A model generated the notes under the pieces. That model did no database searches. It was not told the DNA's origin and worked only from the letters and a program-made list of their open reading frames with translations. A stretch of DNA of 64,000 bases from Bacteroidota bacterium (GTDB lineage: Bacteria; Bacteroidota; Bacteroidia; Flavobacteriales_D; Crocinitomicaceae). Below are positions 33,987 through 43,080 of this stretch, piece by piece. The DNA lies in assembly GCA_024280155.1 (NCBI GenBank), contig JAJRQQ010000096.1:19168-83167 (forward strand), read 5' to 3'. Within the stretch, counting starts at the first letter, position 1, and the number at the start of each line of letters is the position of its first letter. A program made the translations under genes and the position numbers.

Positions 33987-35530
33987 AATTACTGTTTTTA
34001 ATAGGATGCCTTTCTTTGGGAATTTACACTTCTGCTCAACAACTTTTACCCTTACATTCTTTCTATAAAGACCAAGTTTTTGCAAATAAGTTAGATAAAT
34101 CACTTAATAATGGCAGCTTTTTTCCAATCAATGAGTTGGACTATAATTTGATTTCTGCCATCAATGATTCTTCAAAACAATATTACGATTTTACTTATAT
34201 TCTCTTCCAAAAACATTTGATTGAGGTAAAAGGAGAAGATTATACACTTTCCATCGACCCTATTTTGGACATGTCTTTGGGTAAGAATCTGTCGGATACT
34301 GTTTCTCGAAAACTATTTCAGAACACAAAAGGAGTAAGAATTCAAGCTACATTATTTAAGAATTTTGCATTTTCAGCGAGTATTTATGAGAATCAAGCGC
34401 GGTTTAACCCCTACGAAAATCAATATTATTCTGCGATTGGAGAATTGTACCCTCAAGCAGATTCAACTTATCTCACTCAAAATGCTGTCGTTCCAGGTGG
34501 TGGGAGAACGAAACCGTTTAAAGGAGACGCGTTTGATTATGCAGCCGCTGTTGGATATTTCGTCTATTCTCCAGTAAAAAATGTGCAAATTACAGCAGGA
34601 AATAATACTCAATTTATTGGAGATGGCTACCGATCTGTTTTACTTTCGGATAATTCCTTTTTTGCACCTTATTTTCGAATAGATTGGCAATTTCATCCCA
34701 AATTTTCATTCTCTTATTTGCGTTCAAAACATCTGAACTTAATGAGGAGAATGGTAAGTAGTTCTGTGGAAGTAAACTATGAACAAAAAGGATATTCGGT
34801 CAATTATTTCACGTATAAACCAAACGAAAAACTCAATATTAGTCTATTTGAAAGTGGAAATTGGAATCGTGGAGATTCTTTGTCGAGTCGTGCTGCCCAT
34901 CCTTTGTTCTACAATCCTGTGCCTTTCGTTTCAGGTCTTGCTTTAAAGAATAAAAACGAAGTGGTTTCACTATTGGGATTGAATATAGGATTCCAATTGG
35001 CAAAAAATCATCGTGTTTACGGACAGGTGGCCATGAATGATTTTAATTCGTCAAAACTTGCAGGACAAATTGGTTATCGAGGATACAATTATTTTGGAAT
35101 TGGCGATTTCATGTTGCAAGTAGAATACAATTATGTTGCCCAAGAAACGTATGAAGCTGATAATCGAAGATTGAATAATGTTCATTTTAATTTACCCGTT
35201 GCACACATCAAAGGAAATGGATTTCAAGAGTTTTTAATACGTACAAATTATGAGTACAAAAGAATGTATGTTGATGTTTTGGCAACGTATTATATGCTTT
35301 CAAATTATTCTAATGAATCTTTACTACCGGTTTACGAAAGTTTTGCGAGAAACTCTAATCAAATTTTTTATTCTTCTGTCGAATTGGGCTATCGTTTCAA
35401 TCGTAAAATGAATTTAATGATTTTTGGAAATTGGACCTATCGTACAGAAACGAATTCAACTCTTCTCGGAACAAATAGTTTTCAAGTCGGAATAAGAACA
35501 GGATTTATGAATCAATACAAAGGATTTTGA
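33983..35530 (+). CDS. RemB/Wzi-like outer-membrane beta-barrel protein, first of two tandem copies
   Basis: 515 aa with a signal peptide ('LFLIGCLSLGIYTSAQQ') and a barrel rich in aromatic strands. The core 'AGNNTQFIGDGYRSVLLSDN' followed by 'FAPYFRIDWQFHPKFSFSYL' resembles the gliding-motility RemB / capsule-assembly Wzi-type barrels of Bacteroidota. The last residues 'SFQVGIRTGFMNQYKGF' form the final strand with terminal Phe. It shares this core with the next gene, so the two are paralogues. It starts within the cysQ stop and its own stop overlaps the next ATG (TGATG). Whether it serves gliding or surface polysaccharide attachment cannot be told. Confidence 0.7.
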   Translation: MKLLFLIGCLSLGIYTSAQQLLPLHSFYKDQVFANKLDKSLNNGSFFPINELDYNLISAINDSSKQYYDFTYILFQKHLIEVKGEDYTLSIDPILDMSLGKNLSDTVSRKLFQNTKGVRIQATLFKNFAFSASIYENQARFNPYENQYYSAIGELYPQADSTYLTQNAVVPGGGRTKPFKGDAFDYAAAVGYFVYSPVKNVQITAGNNTQFIGDGYRSVLLSDNSFFAPYFRIDWQFHPKFSFSYLRSKHLNLMRRMVSSSVEVNYEQKGYSVNYFTYKPNEKLNISLFESGNWNRGDSLSSRAAHPLFYNPVPFVSGLALKNKNEVVSLLGLNIGFQLAKNHRVYGQVAMNDFNSSKLAGQIGYRGYNYFGIGDFMLQVEYNYVAQETYEADNRRLNNVHFNLPVAHIKGNGFQEFLIRTNYEYKRMYVDVLATYYMLSNYSNESLLPVYESFARNSNQIFYSSVELGYRFNRKMNLMIFGNWTYRTETNSTLLGTNSFQVGIRTGFMNQYKGF

Positions 35531-36954
35531 TGAGGTTGATTTTTTACATATCGTTTTTGTTGCCAGTTCTTGCCTTTGGACAGAATGATGTCGGTAGAAT
35601 TTTTGAAGAAATGCCTTCGGATTCGATAGAGAAAAGGACATTGAAAACGCATACGACTTTAGGACCAAAAGTTCGTCAACAAAGCAAATCTTTGGGGGAT
35701 AAAAAGATTCAATTAACTCCTTTGGCAGATTTGAATTACATTCAAACAACTCATTCTCTGTTTAAACTTGGTTTGGGGATAGAAGTGGAAGGTCGAATCA
35801 AGGATAAATTCTATTATCGTCTAGCCGGTGTTGAAGGAATTAGTCAAACAGATGCCTTTTATTCTCCGAAAACTTATGTTGCAGATTCAAACGGACAATC
35901 TTCAATTTATACCGATTTACATGGGAGAATCTCTTATACACCGAATCATATTTTCAATTTTCAGGCAGGTTTGGACAATAATTTTATCGGAGAAGGGACA
36001 CGTTCAATGTTTTTGAGTGATTATTCATCTTCTTTTCCTTTTGGACAAATTCGTATGCGTTTTTGGAGAATTGAATACAGTATTTTGTATCAGTTTATGC
36101 GTGAACAAAATGTGAGTCCAGCAACAAATAAATGGAACGGGAAATTTGCATCCAGTCATCACCTTTCTTTCAATGCAGCAAAATGGTTGAGCATTGGTTT
36201 CTTCGAATCGGTGATTTTTCAGCCAAAAGACACATTGAATAATAGAGGTTTTGAAGTAGAATACCTGAATCCTTTTATCATGTATCGACCGCAAGAATAT
36301 ACTTTGGGGTCATCGGACAATGTTCTAATTGGTATAGATTTGAATGTGTATTTAAAACGAACTACGATTTATACTCAATTCATTATGGATGAATTTGTTC
36401 TGTCTGAAATTAGAAACAAGACAGGTTGGTGGGCAAATAAATACGGTGGGCAATTAGGAGTAAAAGGTCGTTTTAAAAAGGGGAATCATCATTTTTTCTA
36501 CCGTTTGGAATATAATTTTGCACGACCGTACACGTATGCACACATTTCTCCAGAATTGAATTATGGAAATCAAGGAATGCCATTGGCACATCCTTATGGC
36601 GCAAGTTTCTTCGAAATTCTTGGTGTAGTGAAATGGCAACACGAAAAATATTACGCTAAATTATTCACCAATTACTATTTGAGAGGAGAGAATTACAATA
36701 ATTTCAATTACGGAGCAGATATTTACGATCCTTATATCAATCGTCCTTATGAATATGGACATTTTATCGGTCAAGGAGCAGGATACAACGGAACGAAAAC
36801 AATTTTAACTTTTGGTTATCGTGTATTGAAAAATGGAAATCTCAATGCTTTTGTAGAAAATCATTTTAACGCATCAACCATAGACAATAAACTACATTAT
36901 AATCTTGTAATTGGATTGCGTTCTATGCTTTGGAATGATCGAAGAAATTATTGA
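35530..36954 (+). CDS. RemB/Wzi-like outer-membrane beta-barrel protein, second tandem copy
   Basis: 474 aa from ATG 35530 (the track uses a TTG three bases earlier). It has a signal peptide ('LIFYISFLLPVLAFGQ') and repeats the family core as 'QAGLDNNFIGEGTRSMFLSD' then 'FPFGQIRMRFWRIEYSIL'. The C-terminal half carries 'YRLEYNFARPYTYAHISPEL' and 'GYNGTKTILTFGYRVLKNG', closely resembling Wzi-like capsule-assembly barrels. The pair is co-translated. Compared with the first copy the C-terminus is longer and more conserved-looking, suggesting divided roles after duplication. Confidence 0.72.
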   Translation: MRLIFYISFLLPVLAFGQNDVGRIFEEMPSDSIEKRTLKTHTTLGPKVRQQSKSLGDKKIQLTPLADLNYIQTTHSLFKLGLGIEVEGRIKDKFYYRLAGVEGISQTDAFYSPKTYVADSNGQSSIYTDLHGRISYTPNHIFNFQAGLDNNFIGEGTRSMFLSDYSSSFPFGQIRMRFWRIEYSILYQFMREQNVSPATNKWNGKFASSHHLSFNAAKWLSIGFFESVIFQPKDTLNNRGFEVEYLNPFIMYRPQEYTLGSSDNVLIGIDLNVYLKRTTIYTQFIMDEFVLSEIRNKTGWWANKYGGQLGVKGRFKKGNHHFFYRLEYNFARPYTYAHISPELNYGNQGMPLAHPYGASFFEILGVVKWQHEKYYAKLFTNYYLRGENYNNFNYGADIYDPYINRPYEYGHFIGQGAGYNGTKTILTFGYRVLKNGNLNAFVENHFNASTIDNKLHYNLVIGLRSMLWNDRRNY

Positions 36955-37110
36955 TTTACTTTCTTTTTCCCTAATTTTATTTCAAGTACAAGTTTAAATG
37001 AATATTGACTTGCAAAAGCACCTCTTCCACCATTTCCAATTAATGCATTTTCAACAGTTAGAGTCGTGAAATCAATCAATGTATTTTCGATGTAATCGAG
37101 CAGAGAAACT
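36955..37110 (-). pseudogene. Possible C-terminal remnant of a beta-barrel protein downstream of alr
   Basis: A frame different from alr reads 'LLDYIENTLIDFTTLTVENA', 'LIGNGGRGAFASQYSFKLVL' and 'EIKLGKKKVNQ' before a stop near 36955. It is about 50 codons without a credible start, overlapping the last bases of alr. The amphipathic ending resembles the last strands of an outer-membrane protein. No family recognised; it may be noise. Confidence 0.25.
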
Positions 37111-39327
37111 CGTCATAACTTCGTACGAAATTGTGTTCATTTGTTTTGCAAGTGATAAAACAGATTGATGCTCTCCGATAATTTCAACTTTGTCTCCTTC
37201 CTGTGTATTGATACCAGAAACATCCACCATAATCATGTCCATACAAATATTTCCTACCAAAGGGCAGAATGAATCTTTAATGTAAACGCCAAAATTATTT
37301 TCGCCCAATCGTCTTGCTAAACCGTCAGCATAACCAATGGGTATAATGGCAATTTCCATGTCTTTCTCTGCGAAAAATGAACGATTATAACCCACAGATT
37401 CTCCTTTTTCAATTCTCTTAAGCTGAGAAACTGAACTGTACCAAGAAATTGCTTGTCGTAATTCTTTCTCACCATTTACCCCATACATTCCAATTCCCAA
37501 ACGAACCATATCGAATTGTGCAGAAGTGTAATTTTTTATCCCCTCAGAATTGAGAATGTGCCGCAGAATAGGGTAGGAGAATTCTTTCGAAATAAGTGTC
37601 GATAATTCTCCGAAAATTTGAATTTGTTGCAAAGTAAAATCAGAATGAATGACATCACTTTCGGCTAAATGAGAATAAATACTCTGAATTTTAACCTCAG
37701 GTTGTGCATGTAAAAAAGCAATCAATTCTTTGAGCTCATCTTTCACAAATCCCAAACGATTCATGCCTGTTTCAATTTTTAAGTGAATGGGATAATTGAA
37801 TTTAGAATGGAGAATAAGTGTTTTAACAAAAGCATCCAATTGTTGCAAAGAAAATATTGCAGGTTCTAAATTGTATAAAATACAGTCGTTGAATGATTGT
37901 TCCTCACAGTTCATCACTAAAATAGGAGTTTTAATTCCTTTTTCACGCAATTCAACGCCCTCGTTTGTATAGGCAACTCCGAGATAATCCACACCTAAAT
38001 TCTCTAAAAATCGACCAATGTTTTTTGCATCAGAACCGTAAGAAGATGCTTTAACCATGCAAAGTAACTTCGTAGATTCGTTGAGCTTAGATTTAAAAGA
38101 TTGAATGTTATGGCGAATGGATTTCAAATTAAATTCCAAATACGTTTGATGATTCACAGCTTTCATTTGCTGGGCAATTTTTTCCATTTTAACATTTCGC
38201 GCACCTGTAATTAGAATGCTTGAATTTTCAAAATTGCTCTTGAAATTCTCTGTATCTTGAATAAAATGAACGTCAATTGGCTTATATTTCGCAAAAATCG
38301 ACTGAAATTTATCTTTTTCTTCTGTTCCGATTAAGACAATACGTTTTTTATTTCCAGCGTTTGCCAATTGGTAAGCCAGCGAATGTTCGAGAGAATCGAT
38401 GTCTAAATTGTACGTGTCATTGATGATGGAATTGTTGTTTTTACCATCGAAAATTTCCATTCTTTGTGCAAGTGGCGAAAGAAGAGGGATGCGTTTTTTT
38501 ATTGCTTCATCTGATAACCCAAGAATTTGGGACATCCGAATAGCTAAAGAAACATTCTGTTGACTAATCACATCTTTTTTCAATGAAAAGTCATCTAAAA
38601 AATGAGAAAGGATATTTACTTTTTCTGCATTTGAAGATTCAATTTTCTGCGGAAAATTTTCTCATGTATAGACGAAATGAACACCGTTGAAAAGAGTTAT
38701 TTTTTCATTAAAATGTTCTTCTTTTGAAGAAAAAAGTTCTCGGTGAGCATTTCCAAATGAAGTGAAAATTCCGTGCGTTGGTTGAATGATTTCTCGTTTG
38801 TGTTGAATCGTTCCTTTTTCTCCTATGCCGACCTCTATGATTGCAACATCTGTTTTGTCGTTTATTTCTAAAAGAGAAAGTGCAACGCCCAAATGAGAGT
38901 TGTAACTTTTTGGACTTCGAGCAACCACTTTTTCTTTATTGAGAAGCGTCGATAACCATTCTTTGATTGTTGTTTTTCCATTTGAACCCGTAATAGCAAC
39001 AACAGAACAATTGAATTTTAAACGATGATATTTTGCGAAATTTTCAAGTGCAGAAAGTGAGTCGGATACAACGATTTCATGTGCATTCTCTAAATGTGTA
39101 CACGAATTTTTCTGTTCAACAACAAAATGACGAACACCTTTTTTGTATGCATCTTCGATAAATGACTTTCCATTTCTGAAACTTCCGTTGAGGGCAAAGA
39201 AAAGATTGTTTGAACCGTTAATGATTTTTCGAGTGTCAAAAGAAATTGAATGAATAAGCGTAGTGTCATCGCTATTTTGTTGAGCAATGATTTGCGAAAT
39301 CTCATTAAAAGTATAATTCAGTTTCAA
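37072..39327 (-). pseudogene. MurF-alanine racemase fusion (UDP-MurNAc-tripeptide:D-Ala-D-Ala ligase + Alr) with in-frame TGA
   Basis: Bacteroidota often fuse MurF (cytoplasmic ligase adding D-Ala-D-Ala to the muramyl tripeptide) to alanine racemase. The N-terminal half has the Mur ATP site 'VVAITGSNGKTTIKEWLST' and 'SYNSHLGVALSLL', and runs to 'HFVYT' before TGA (38662-38664). The same frame then continues 'ENFPQKIESSNAEKVNIL' into the rest of MurF and a complete Alr: PLP lysine in 'LCMVKASSYGSDA', 'VRLGIGMYG', catalytic Tyr region 'VGYNRSFFAEKD', and 'GNICMDMIMVDVSG'. The total of 751 codons is shorter than the fusions I recall (about 815), the deficit lying in the MurF middle domain around the stop. 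Track ORFs 37072-38583 and 38662-39327 are its two halves. The start overlaps the tdk stop by four bases. Confidence 0.82.
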
Positions 39328-39899
39328 TGGGCAATTTTATTGTAACACGAACGACAAAGTGGTTTATATTCTTCCACAGCACCAACGAGAACTTGTTCTT
39401 CTTGCTCGACAGTTCGGTGAGAGAATTGTGCTAAGTTGCCACAAGATACGCAAATTGCATGAACTTTTGTAATGTATTCTGCGATACTTAGTAAGTGAGG
39501 CATTGGACCAAAGGGTACGCCTTTAAAATCCATATCCAATCCTGCAACAATCACACGAACTCCTTTTTTTGCTAAAAAATTACACGTCTCTACAATTCCT
39601 TGGTCAAAAAACTGTGCTTCGTCGATGGCAACAACAGGTTCATTCTTCCAAATATCGAGGATAGCTGATGCATCTTTTACTGCAATTGCATTGAACGACG
39701 TCCCTTGGTGACTCACTACGTTATTATCATGGTAACGGTCATCGACAGTTGGTTTTACGAGTAAAATTTTCTGATTGGCAAATTCTGCTCGCTTTAAACG
39801 ACGAATTAATTCTTCTGTTTTTCCAGAAAACATTGAACCGCAAACAATCTCTATCCATCCGTGTTGATTTTTCCCATCTGGAAAGTGCTCTAAAAACAT
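39324..39899 (-). CDS. tdk: Thymidine kinase (type II)
   Basis: Salvage enzyme phosphorylating thymidine with ATP. P-loop 'CGSMFSGKTEELIRRLKRA' (GSMFSGKT at 21-28), Walker B-like 'VVAIDEAQFFDQGI' with catalytic Glu, lasso 'IVAGLDMDFKGVPFGPM', and the zinc site formed by 'CVSCG' and 'CRSC'. The N-terminal 'MFLEHFPDGKNQHGWIEIVC' is usual for Bacteroidota Tdk. 191 aa. It is the first gene of an operon with murF-alr. Confidence 0.95.
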   Translation of the reverse strand: MFLEHFPDGKNQHGWIEIVCGSMFSGKTEELIRRLKRAEFANQKILLVKPTVDDRYHDNNVVSHQGTSFNAIAVKDASAILDIWKNEPVVAIDEAQFFDQGIVETCNFLAKKGVRVIVAGLDMDFKGVPFGPMPHLLSIAEYITKVHAICVSCGNLAQFSHRTVEQEEQVLVGAVEEYKPLCRSCYNKIAH

Positions 39900-39977
39900 A
39901 GTATTTCTTTTTGTGTTTTCAACAAATCACCAAGGATAAAAGAATGAATATTTTTCTATTCTTGTAGAAATCTTCGG

Positions 39978-39985
39978 TAACTTTG
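39978..39985 (+). promoter_or_regulatory. Candidate -7 box TAACTTTG for the 40076 gene
   Basis: TAACTTTG matches TAnnTTTG and lies 90 bases before the chosen ATG in the divergent gap after tdk. No -33 partner at standard spacing. Moderate support only. Confidence 0.35.
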
Positions 39986-40075
39986 AACGACTAAGTTCGT
40001 TATTTTGTTGCTTAAAAAATAGACATCGTTAGCAACTTGGTCAAAATGTTGAAAAGTCAATTTATTTATACTGGA

Positions 40076-40960
40076 ATGGAGAATTTAAAAACATACAAAA
40101 ATCAAATCGAAGAAGTTCAGCATTTGGTGAACGAATTAGAAAAAGGAAATCTTTCTAAAGAAGATTTAGTGAAGTTAGAAGCACTCACAAGAATGATACA
40201 TGAGCGAAGTATTATCTTGAAGTACATTGCGTTGGGTGGTAATTCTTCAGAAGTAATTAAAGATGTTGCTCTCCAAGAAGAGAAAACTGTTGAAGAAGAG
40301 AAAGAAGACGAACCGATTTTATTTGAAATTCCCAAAGAGAAAAAAGTAGAGATTGACATTTTTGCTGATATGAAGAAAGAGGATGAGGAAGTTGAAGTTC
40401 CTTCGCCAATTTCGGATATCATGGATGATTTAATGAAAGAGGAACCAAATTTTGTGAATGAAACCATTGAAGAGGAATTGACACAAAAAGTAGTGCATGA
40501 AATGGAAGAACAACACAAAGAAGATGAAATGATCATTGAGAGTGTTATCGAAGAAATGGAGGAAATCTCAATTACAGAACGCGTTGTTGAAGAGATGGAA
40601 GAAATAGAAATCTCCGAAAAAGTGGTGGAAGCAATGGAAGTTGTCGATTCTTCGGATGAAAATAAAACCTTTTTAGAGCAATTGAATCTAAACGATGATT
40701 CTTTACATGCCATGTTCAGTTCTTCTAAAATTGACACTTTAGTTGGGGCATTCAGCTTGAACGAGAAATTACGTTTTATGAATGATTTATTTGACGGTTC
40801 GAGTGAGGATTTCAATGAAACGATTAAAGTGCTTGATTCTAAAGATGACATTCAAAGTGCAAATGCAAAAATCAATGAATTAGCACTGAAATTTGAATGG
40901 GATTCAGAAGATGAAGCCGTTGCTGAATTTGTTTCATTTGTAAATCGTCGTTATGCTTAA
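40076..40960 (+). CDS. Acidic conserved Bacteroidota protein of unknown function
   Basis: 294 aa, strongly acidic. The N-terminal 60 residues are helical ('NQIEEVQHLVNELEKGNLSK'). A low-complexity Glu-rich middle (about 75-215) contains repeated 'EEMEEI' segments. The C-terminal domain is conserved: 'LNEKLRFMNDLFDGSSEDFN' and 'WDSEDEAVAEFVSFVNRRYA'. I recall that C-terminal motif (INEKFLFINELF...) from uncharacterised Bacteroidota proteins. There is no signal peptide. ATG 40076 is preferred to the track start 40037, whose extra residues look non-coding. It overlaps the M28 peptidase gene by eight bases, so the two are co-transcribed. Confidence 0.65.
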   Translation: MENLKTYKNQIEEVQHLVNELEKGNLSKEDLVKLEALTRMIHERSIILKYIALGGNSSEVIKDVALQEEKTVEEEKEDEPILFEIPKEKKVEIDIFADMKKEDEEVEVPSPISDIMDDLMKEEPNFVNETIEEELTQKVVHEMEEQHKEDEMIIESVIEEMEEISITERVVEEMEEIEISEKVVEAMEVVDSSDENKTFLEQLNLNDDSLHAMFSSSKIDTLVGAFSLNEKLRFMNDLFDGSSEDFNETIKVLDSKDDIQSANAKINELALKFEWDSEDEAVAEFVSFVNRRYA

Positions 40961-42209
40961 AATTACATTCATATTTCTTCTTCTTTCGTTCAGTTCTTTC
41001 GCACAACTTGATGAGGTTCGAAGAATTACTAAAGAATTGTGTTCACCTGAATTTCATGGAAGAGGTTATGTGAATAAAGGAGATTCTATCGCTGCGGCTT
41101 ATTTATCGGAAGAATTTAAAAAAGCGGGTGCTCAACCTTTTTGCGACGATTATTTGCAACATTTTACCATGAATGTCAATACTTTTCCAAATGAAATGGA
41201 GGTGAAGCAAAAAGATTATTCGATGGTTCCTGGGGTTGATTTTTCTATTAATCCAAATTCAAAAGGAATTAAAACGACACTTTATCCGATTGAAATTCCA
41301 GAAGATAAAGCATTGGACATTGAGTTTTTGAAAACAGCAATTGGAAAAGCAAAATCAAGTTTTAAGCAACACGCATTGGTTTTTTCTTACGCAACGATTT
41401 CTGCTGATTCTGTCCAAAAAGTCAAAGGATTGATTTATGAAATTGCGACCATTCTTCCGGTAATAGAATTGGTGGATGAAAAATTTACATGGTCAGTAGG
41501 ACAGGACCAGAGTTTGTTTCCGTACTTGCAAATTCAAGATTCAATTTATCAAAAAGGAGAACCTTTGGAGGTAAATATTGATGCACAACTGTTGGAGAAT
41601 TATGAAACGCAGAACATTGTAGCTTTCTTACCGGCAAAGATTAAAAAAGCACCGTATTTGGTTTTTACAGCTCATTACGACCACCTCGGACAAATGGGAA
41701 AAGACACCTATTTCCCTGGAGCAAATGACAATGCTTCGGGTACAGCAATGTTGATTACCATGGCGAAGTATTTCAAAGAAAATCCGAGTGATTACAACAT
41801 ATTATTTATAGCTTTTGGAGGAGAAGAAGTGGGCTTGTTGGGTTCAAAATATTTTGTGGAACATCCTCTTTTGAAATTGAAAAAAATAAAATTCCTCATC
41901 AATTTAGACATCATGGGGAGCGGAGAAGAAAGCATTACTGCGGTCAATGCCACGTTATTTCCCGAAGAATTTGAACTTTTGCAAGAAATCAATCAAGAGA
42001 AAAATCTTATCAAATTGATAAAAAGCAGAGGGCCAGCAGCAAACTCAGACCATTATTGGTTTACAGAAAAAGGAGTTCCAGCATTTTTTATCTACACCAC
42101 AGGTCCAAACCGACATTATCACGATGTTTTTGACACCTACAAAGAATTAACTTTTAGTGAATACGATGATATTACAACCTTATTGATTGAGTTTGTGAAG
42201 AGGATTTAA
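40953..42209 (+). CDS. Secreted M28-family zinc aminopeptidase-like protein
   Basis: Exported peptidase (signal peptide 'MLKITFIFLLLSFSSFAQ') of the M28 clan. The di-zinc site is complete: 'TAHYDHLGQMG' (His), 'FPGANDNASGTAMLI' (bridging Asp), 'AFGGEEVGLLGSKYF' (catalytic Glu and ligand Glu), 'NLDIMGSG' (Asp) and 'SDHYWFTEKGVPAFFIYTTG' with a final His in 'RHYHDVFDTY'. A PA-like insert precedes it. 418 aa is normal. It likely degrades peptides in the periplasm or outside the cell. Confidence 0.9.
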   Translation: MLKITFIFLLLSFSSFAQLDEVRRITKELCSPEFHGRGYVNKGDSIAAAYLSEEFKKAGAQPFCDDYLQHFTMNVNTFPNEMEVKQKDYSMVPGVDFSINPNSKGIKTTLYPIEIPEDKALDIEFLKTAIGKAKSSFKQHALVFSYATISADSVQKVKGLIYEIATILPVIELVDEKFTWSVGQDQSLFPYLQIQDSIYQKGEPLEVNIDAQLLENYETQNIVAFLPAKIKKAPYLVFTAHYDHLGQMGKDTYFPGANDNASGTAMLITMAKYFKENPSDYNILFIAFGGEEVGLLGSKYFVEHPLLKLKKIKFLINLDIMGSGEESITAVNATLFPEEFELLQEINQEKNLIKLIKSRGPAANSDHYWFTEKGVPAFFIYTTGPNRHYHDVFDTYKELTFSEYDDITTLLIEFVKRI

Positions 42210-42277
42210 TCGTAGTGAAATCTATATTTTAGAATTCGTATTTCATTCGCTAAAACTTGATAGATTATTATTCAAAT

Positions 42278-43023
42278 TTATTCAAAGTTTCTCAAAAATT
42301 TTTCTACAGCTTTCCAGTATTCCTCGTGTCCTTTTTTGTCTTCCCAGAGTGCTTTTGAACCGTGAAATCCACGATTTTTAGGGATGAATTTTGTTTTTTG
42401 GGAAGTTATGTTCTCGTAGAATGAAATCCATTTTTTTCTTCTCTCTTTGCGGAAGTTATAAATACAGGGCATTTAATTTGAGAAACAAAAGTAGCAATTT
42501 CTTCCCCTTCAATCTTAAAATATTCCCCGGGAGAAAACGAAAGAATGCCGTCAATTAATTCTGGATGTTTAGCCCCCATATACAAAACCAAAACTGAACT
42601 GTATGAGCTTCCCCAAACAATGATTTTTTTAGCTTTCAATTCGTTTTTGACATATAAAATGGTTGCTTCTAAATCGGGAATAGCATCAGTGTATTTTGTC
42701 GGCAAATCTTTCTTTTTAGCTCGTTTATGTGTTTCGTTTACAACCCCACGAGATTTCATTCCTGAGCGTTGGTCAATAGCAATGCAGTTAAATCCTAATT
42801 CGTTCAGTTTAGGTGCAATTGGACGATAAGATCCACGACTAAAAATAGCTTGATGAAACAAAATGATGTACGTATCACTATTTTCGACGTTATTGTATAA
42901 ATCGGCGGTGATTTCTAATCCATCAGTAGATGGGAAAGTGATTGTTTTCCCAGTGAACGAATCTTTTTGTGCAGATACTGTAAGAAACAGAAAGCTGAAT
43001 AAAGATAGTGCGATTGTTTTCAT
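42278..43023 (-). pseudogene. Secreted alpha/beta hydrolase, frameshifted in an A7 run
   Basis: The signal peptide ('MKTIALSLFSFLFLTVSAQ') is followed by an alpha/beta hydrolase core: 'TYIILFHQAIFSRGSYRPIA' and 'FNCIAIDQRSGMKSRG'. The nucleophile elbow is 'VWGSSYSSVLVLYMG' (GSSYS, Ser). The acid residue probably lies after 'CPVFITSAKRE'. The frame then fails at 42431-42437 (T7 on the + strand) and the rest continues in another frame as 'KKWISFYENITSQKTKF', then 'NRGFHGSKALWEDKKGHEEY' with the catalytic His in 'GFHGS'. One extra base in the run restores a 248-aa protein. Track ORFs 42406-43023 and 42278-42472 are the halves. Substrate unknown. Confidence 0.75.
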
Positions 43024-43080
43024 TGCTTTTATTTTTGTTAGAATGGTATTGAGACGTTTTTCAACCTAATTCTTTACAAT

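Noticed and set aside
38662-38664. Reassignment of TGA as a sense codon to explain the murF-alr stop
   Set aside because: TGA is used as a normal stop by other genes here (for example 20651 and 35530), and the other interrupted genes use TAA or frameshifts, so recoding does not explain the set.
40117-40851. 244-aa minus-strand ORF opposite the acidic protein gene
   Set aside because: It is a Ser-rich mirror of the Glu-rich low-complexity coding strand; no start context and the plus strand has the conserved C-terminal motif.
42210-42277. Terminator between the M28 peptidase and hydrolase genes
   Set aside because: No convincing stem with a T tract was found in the short A/T-rich gap.
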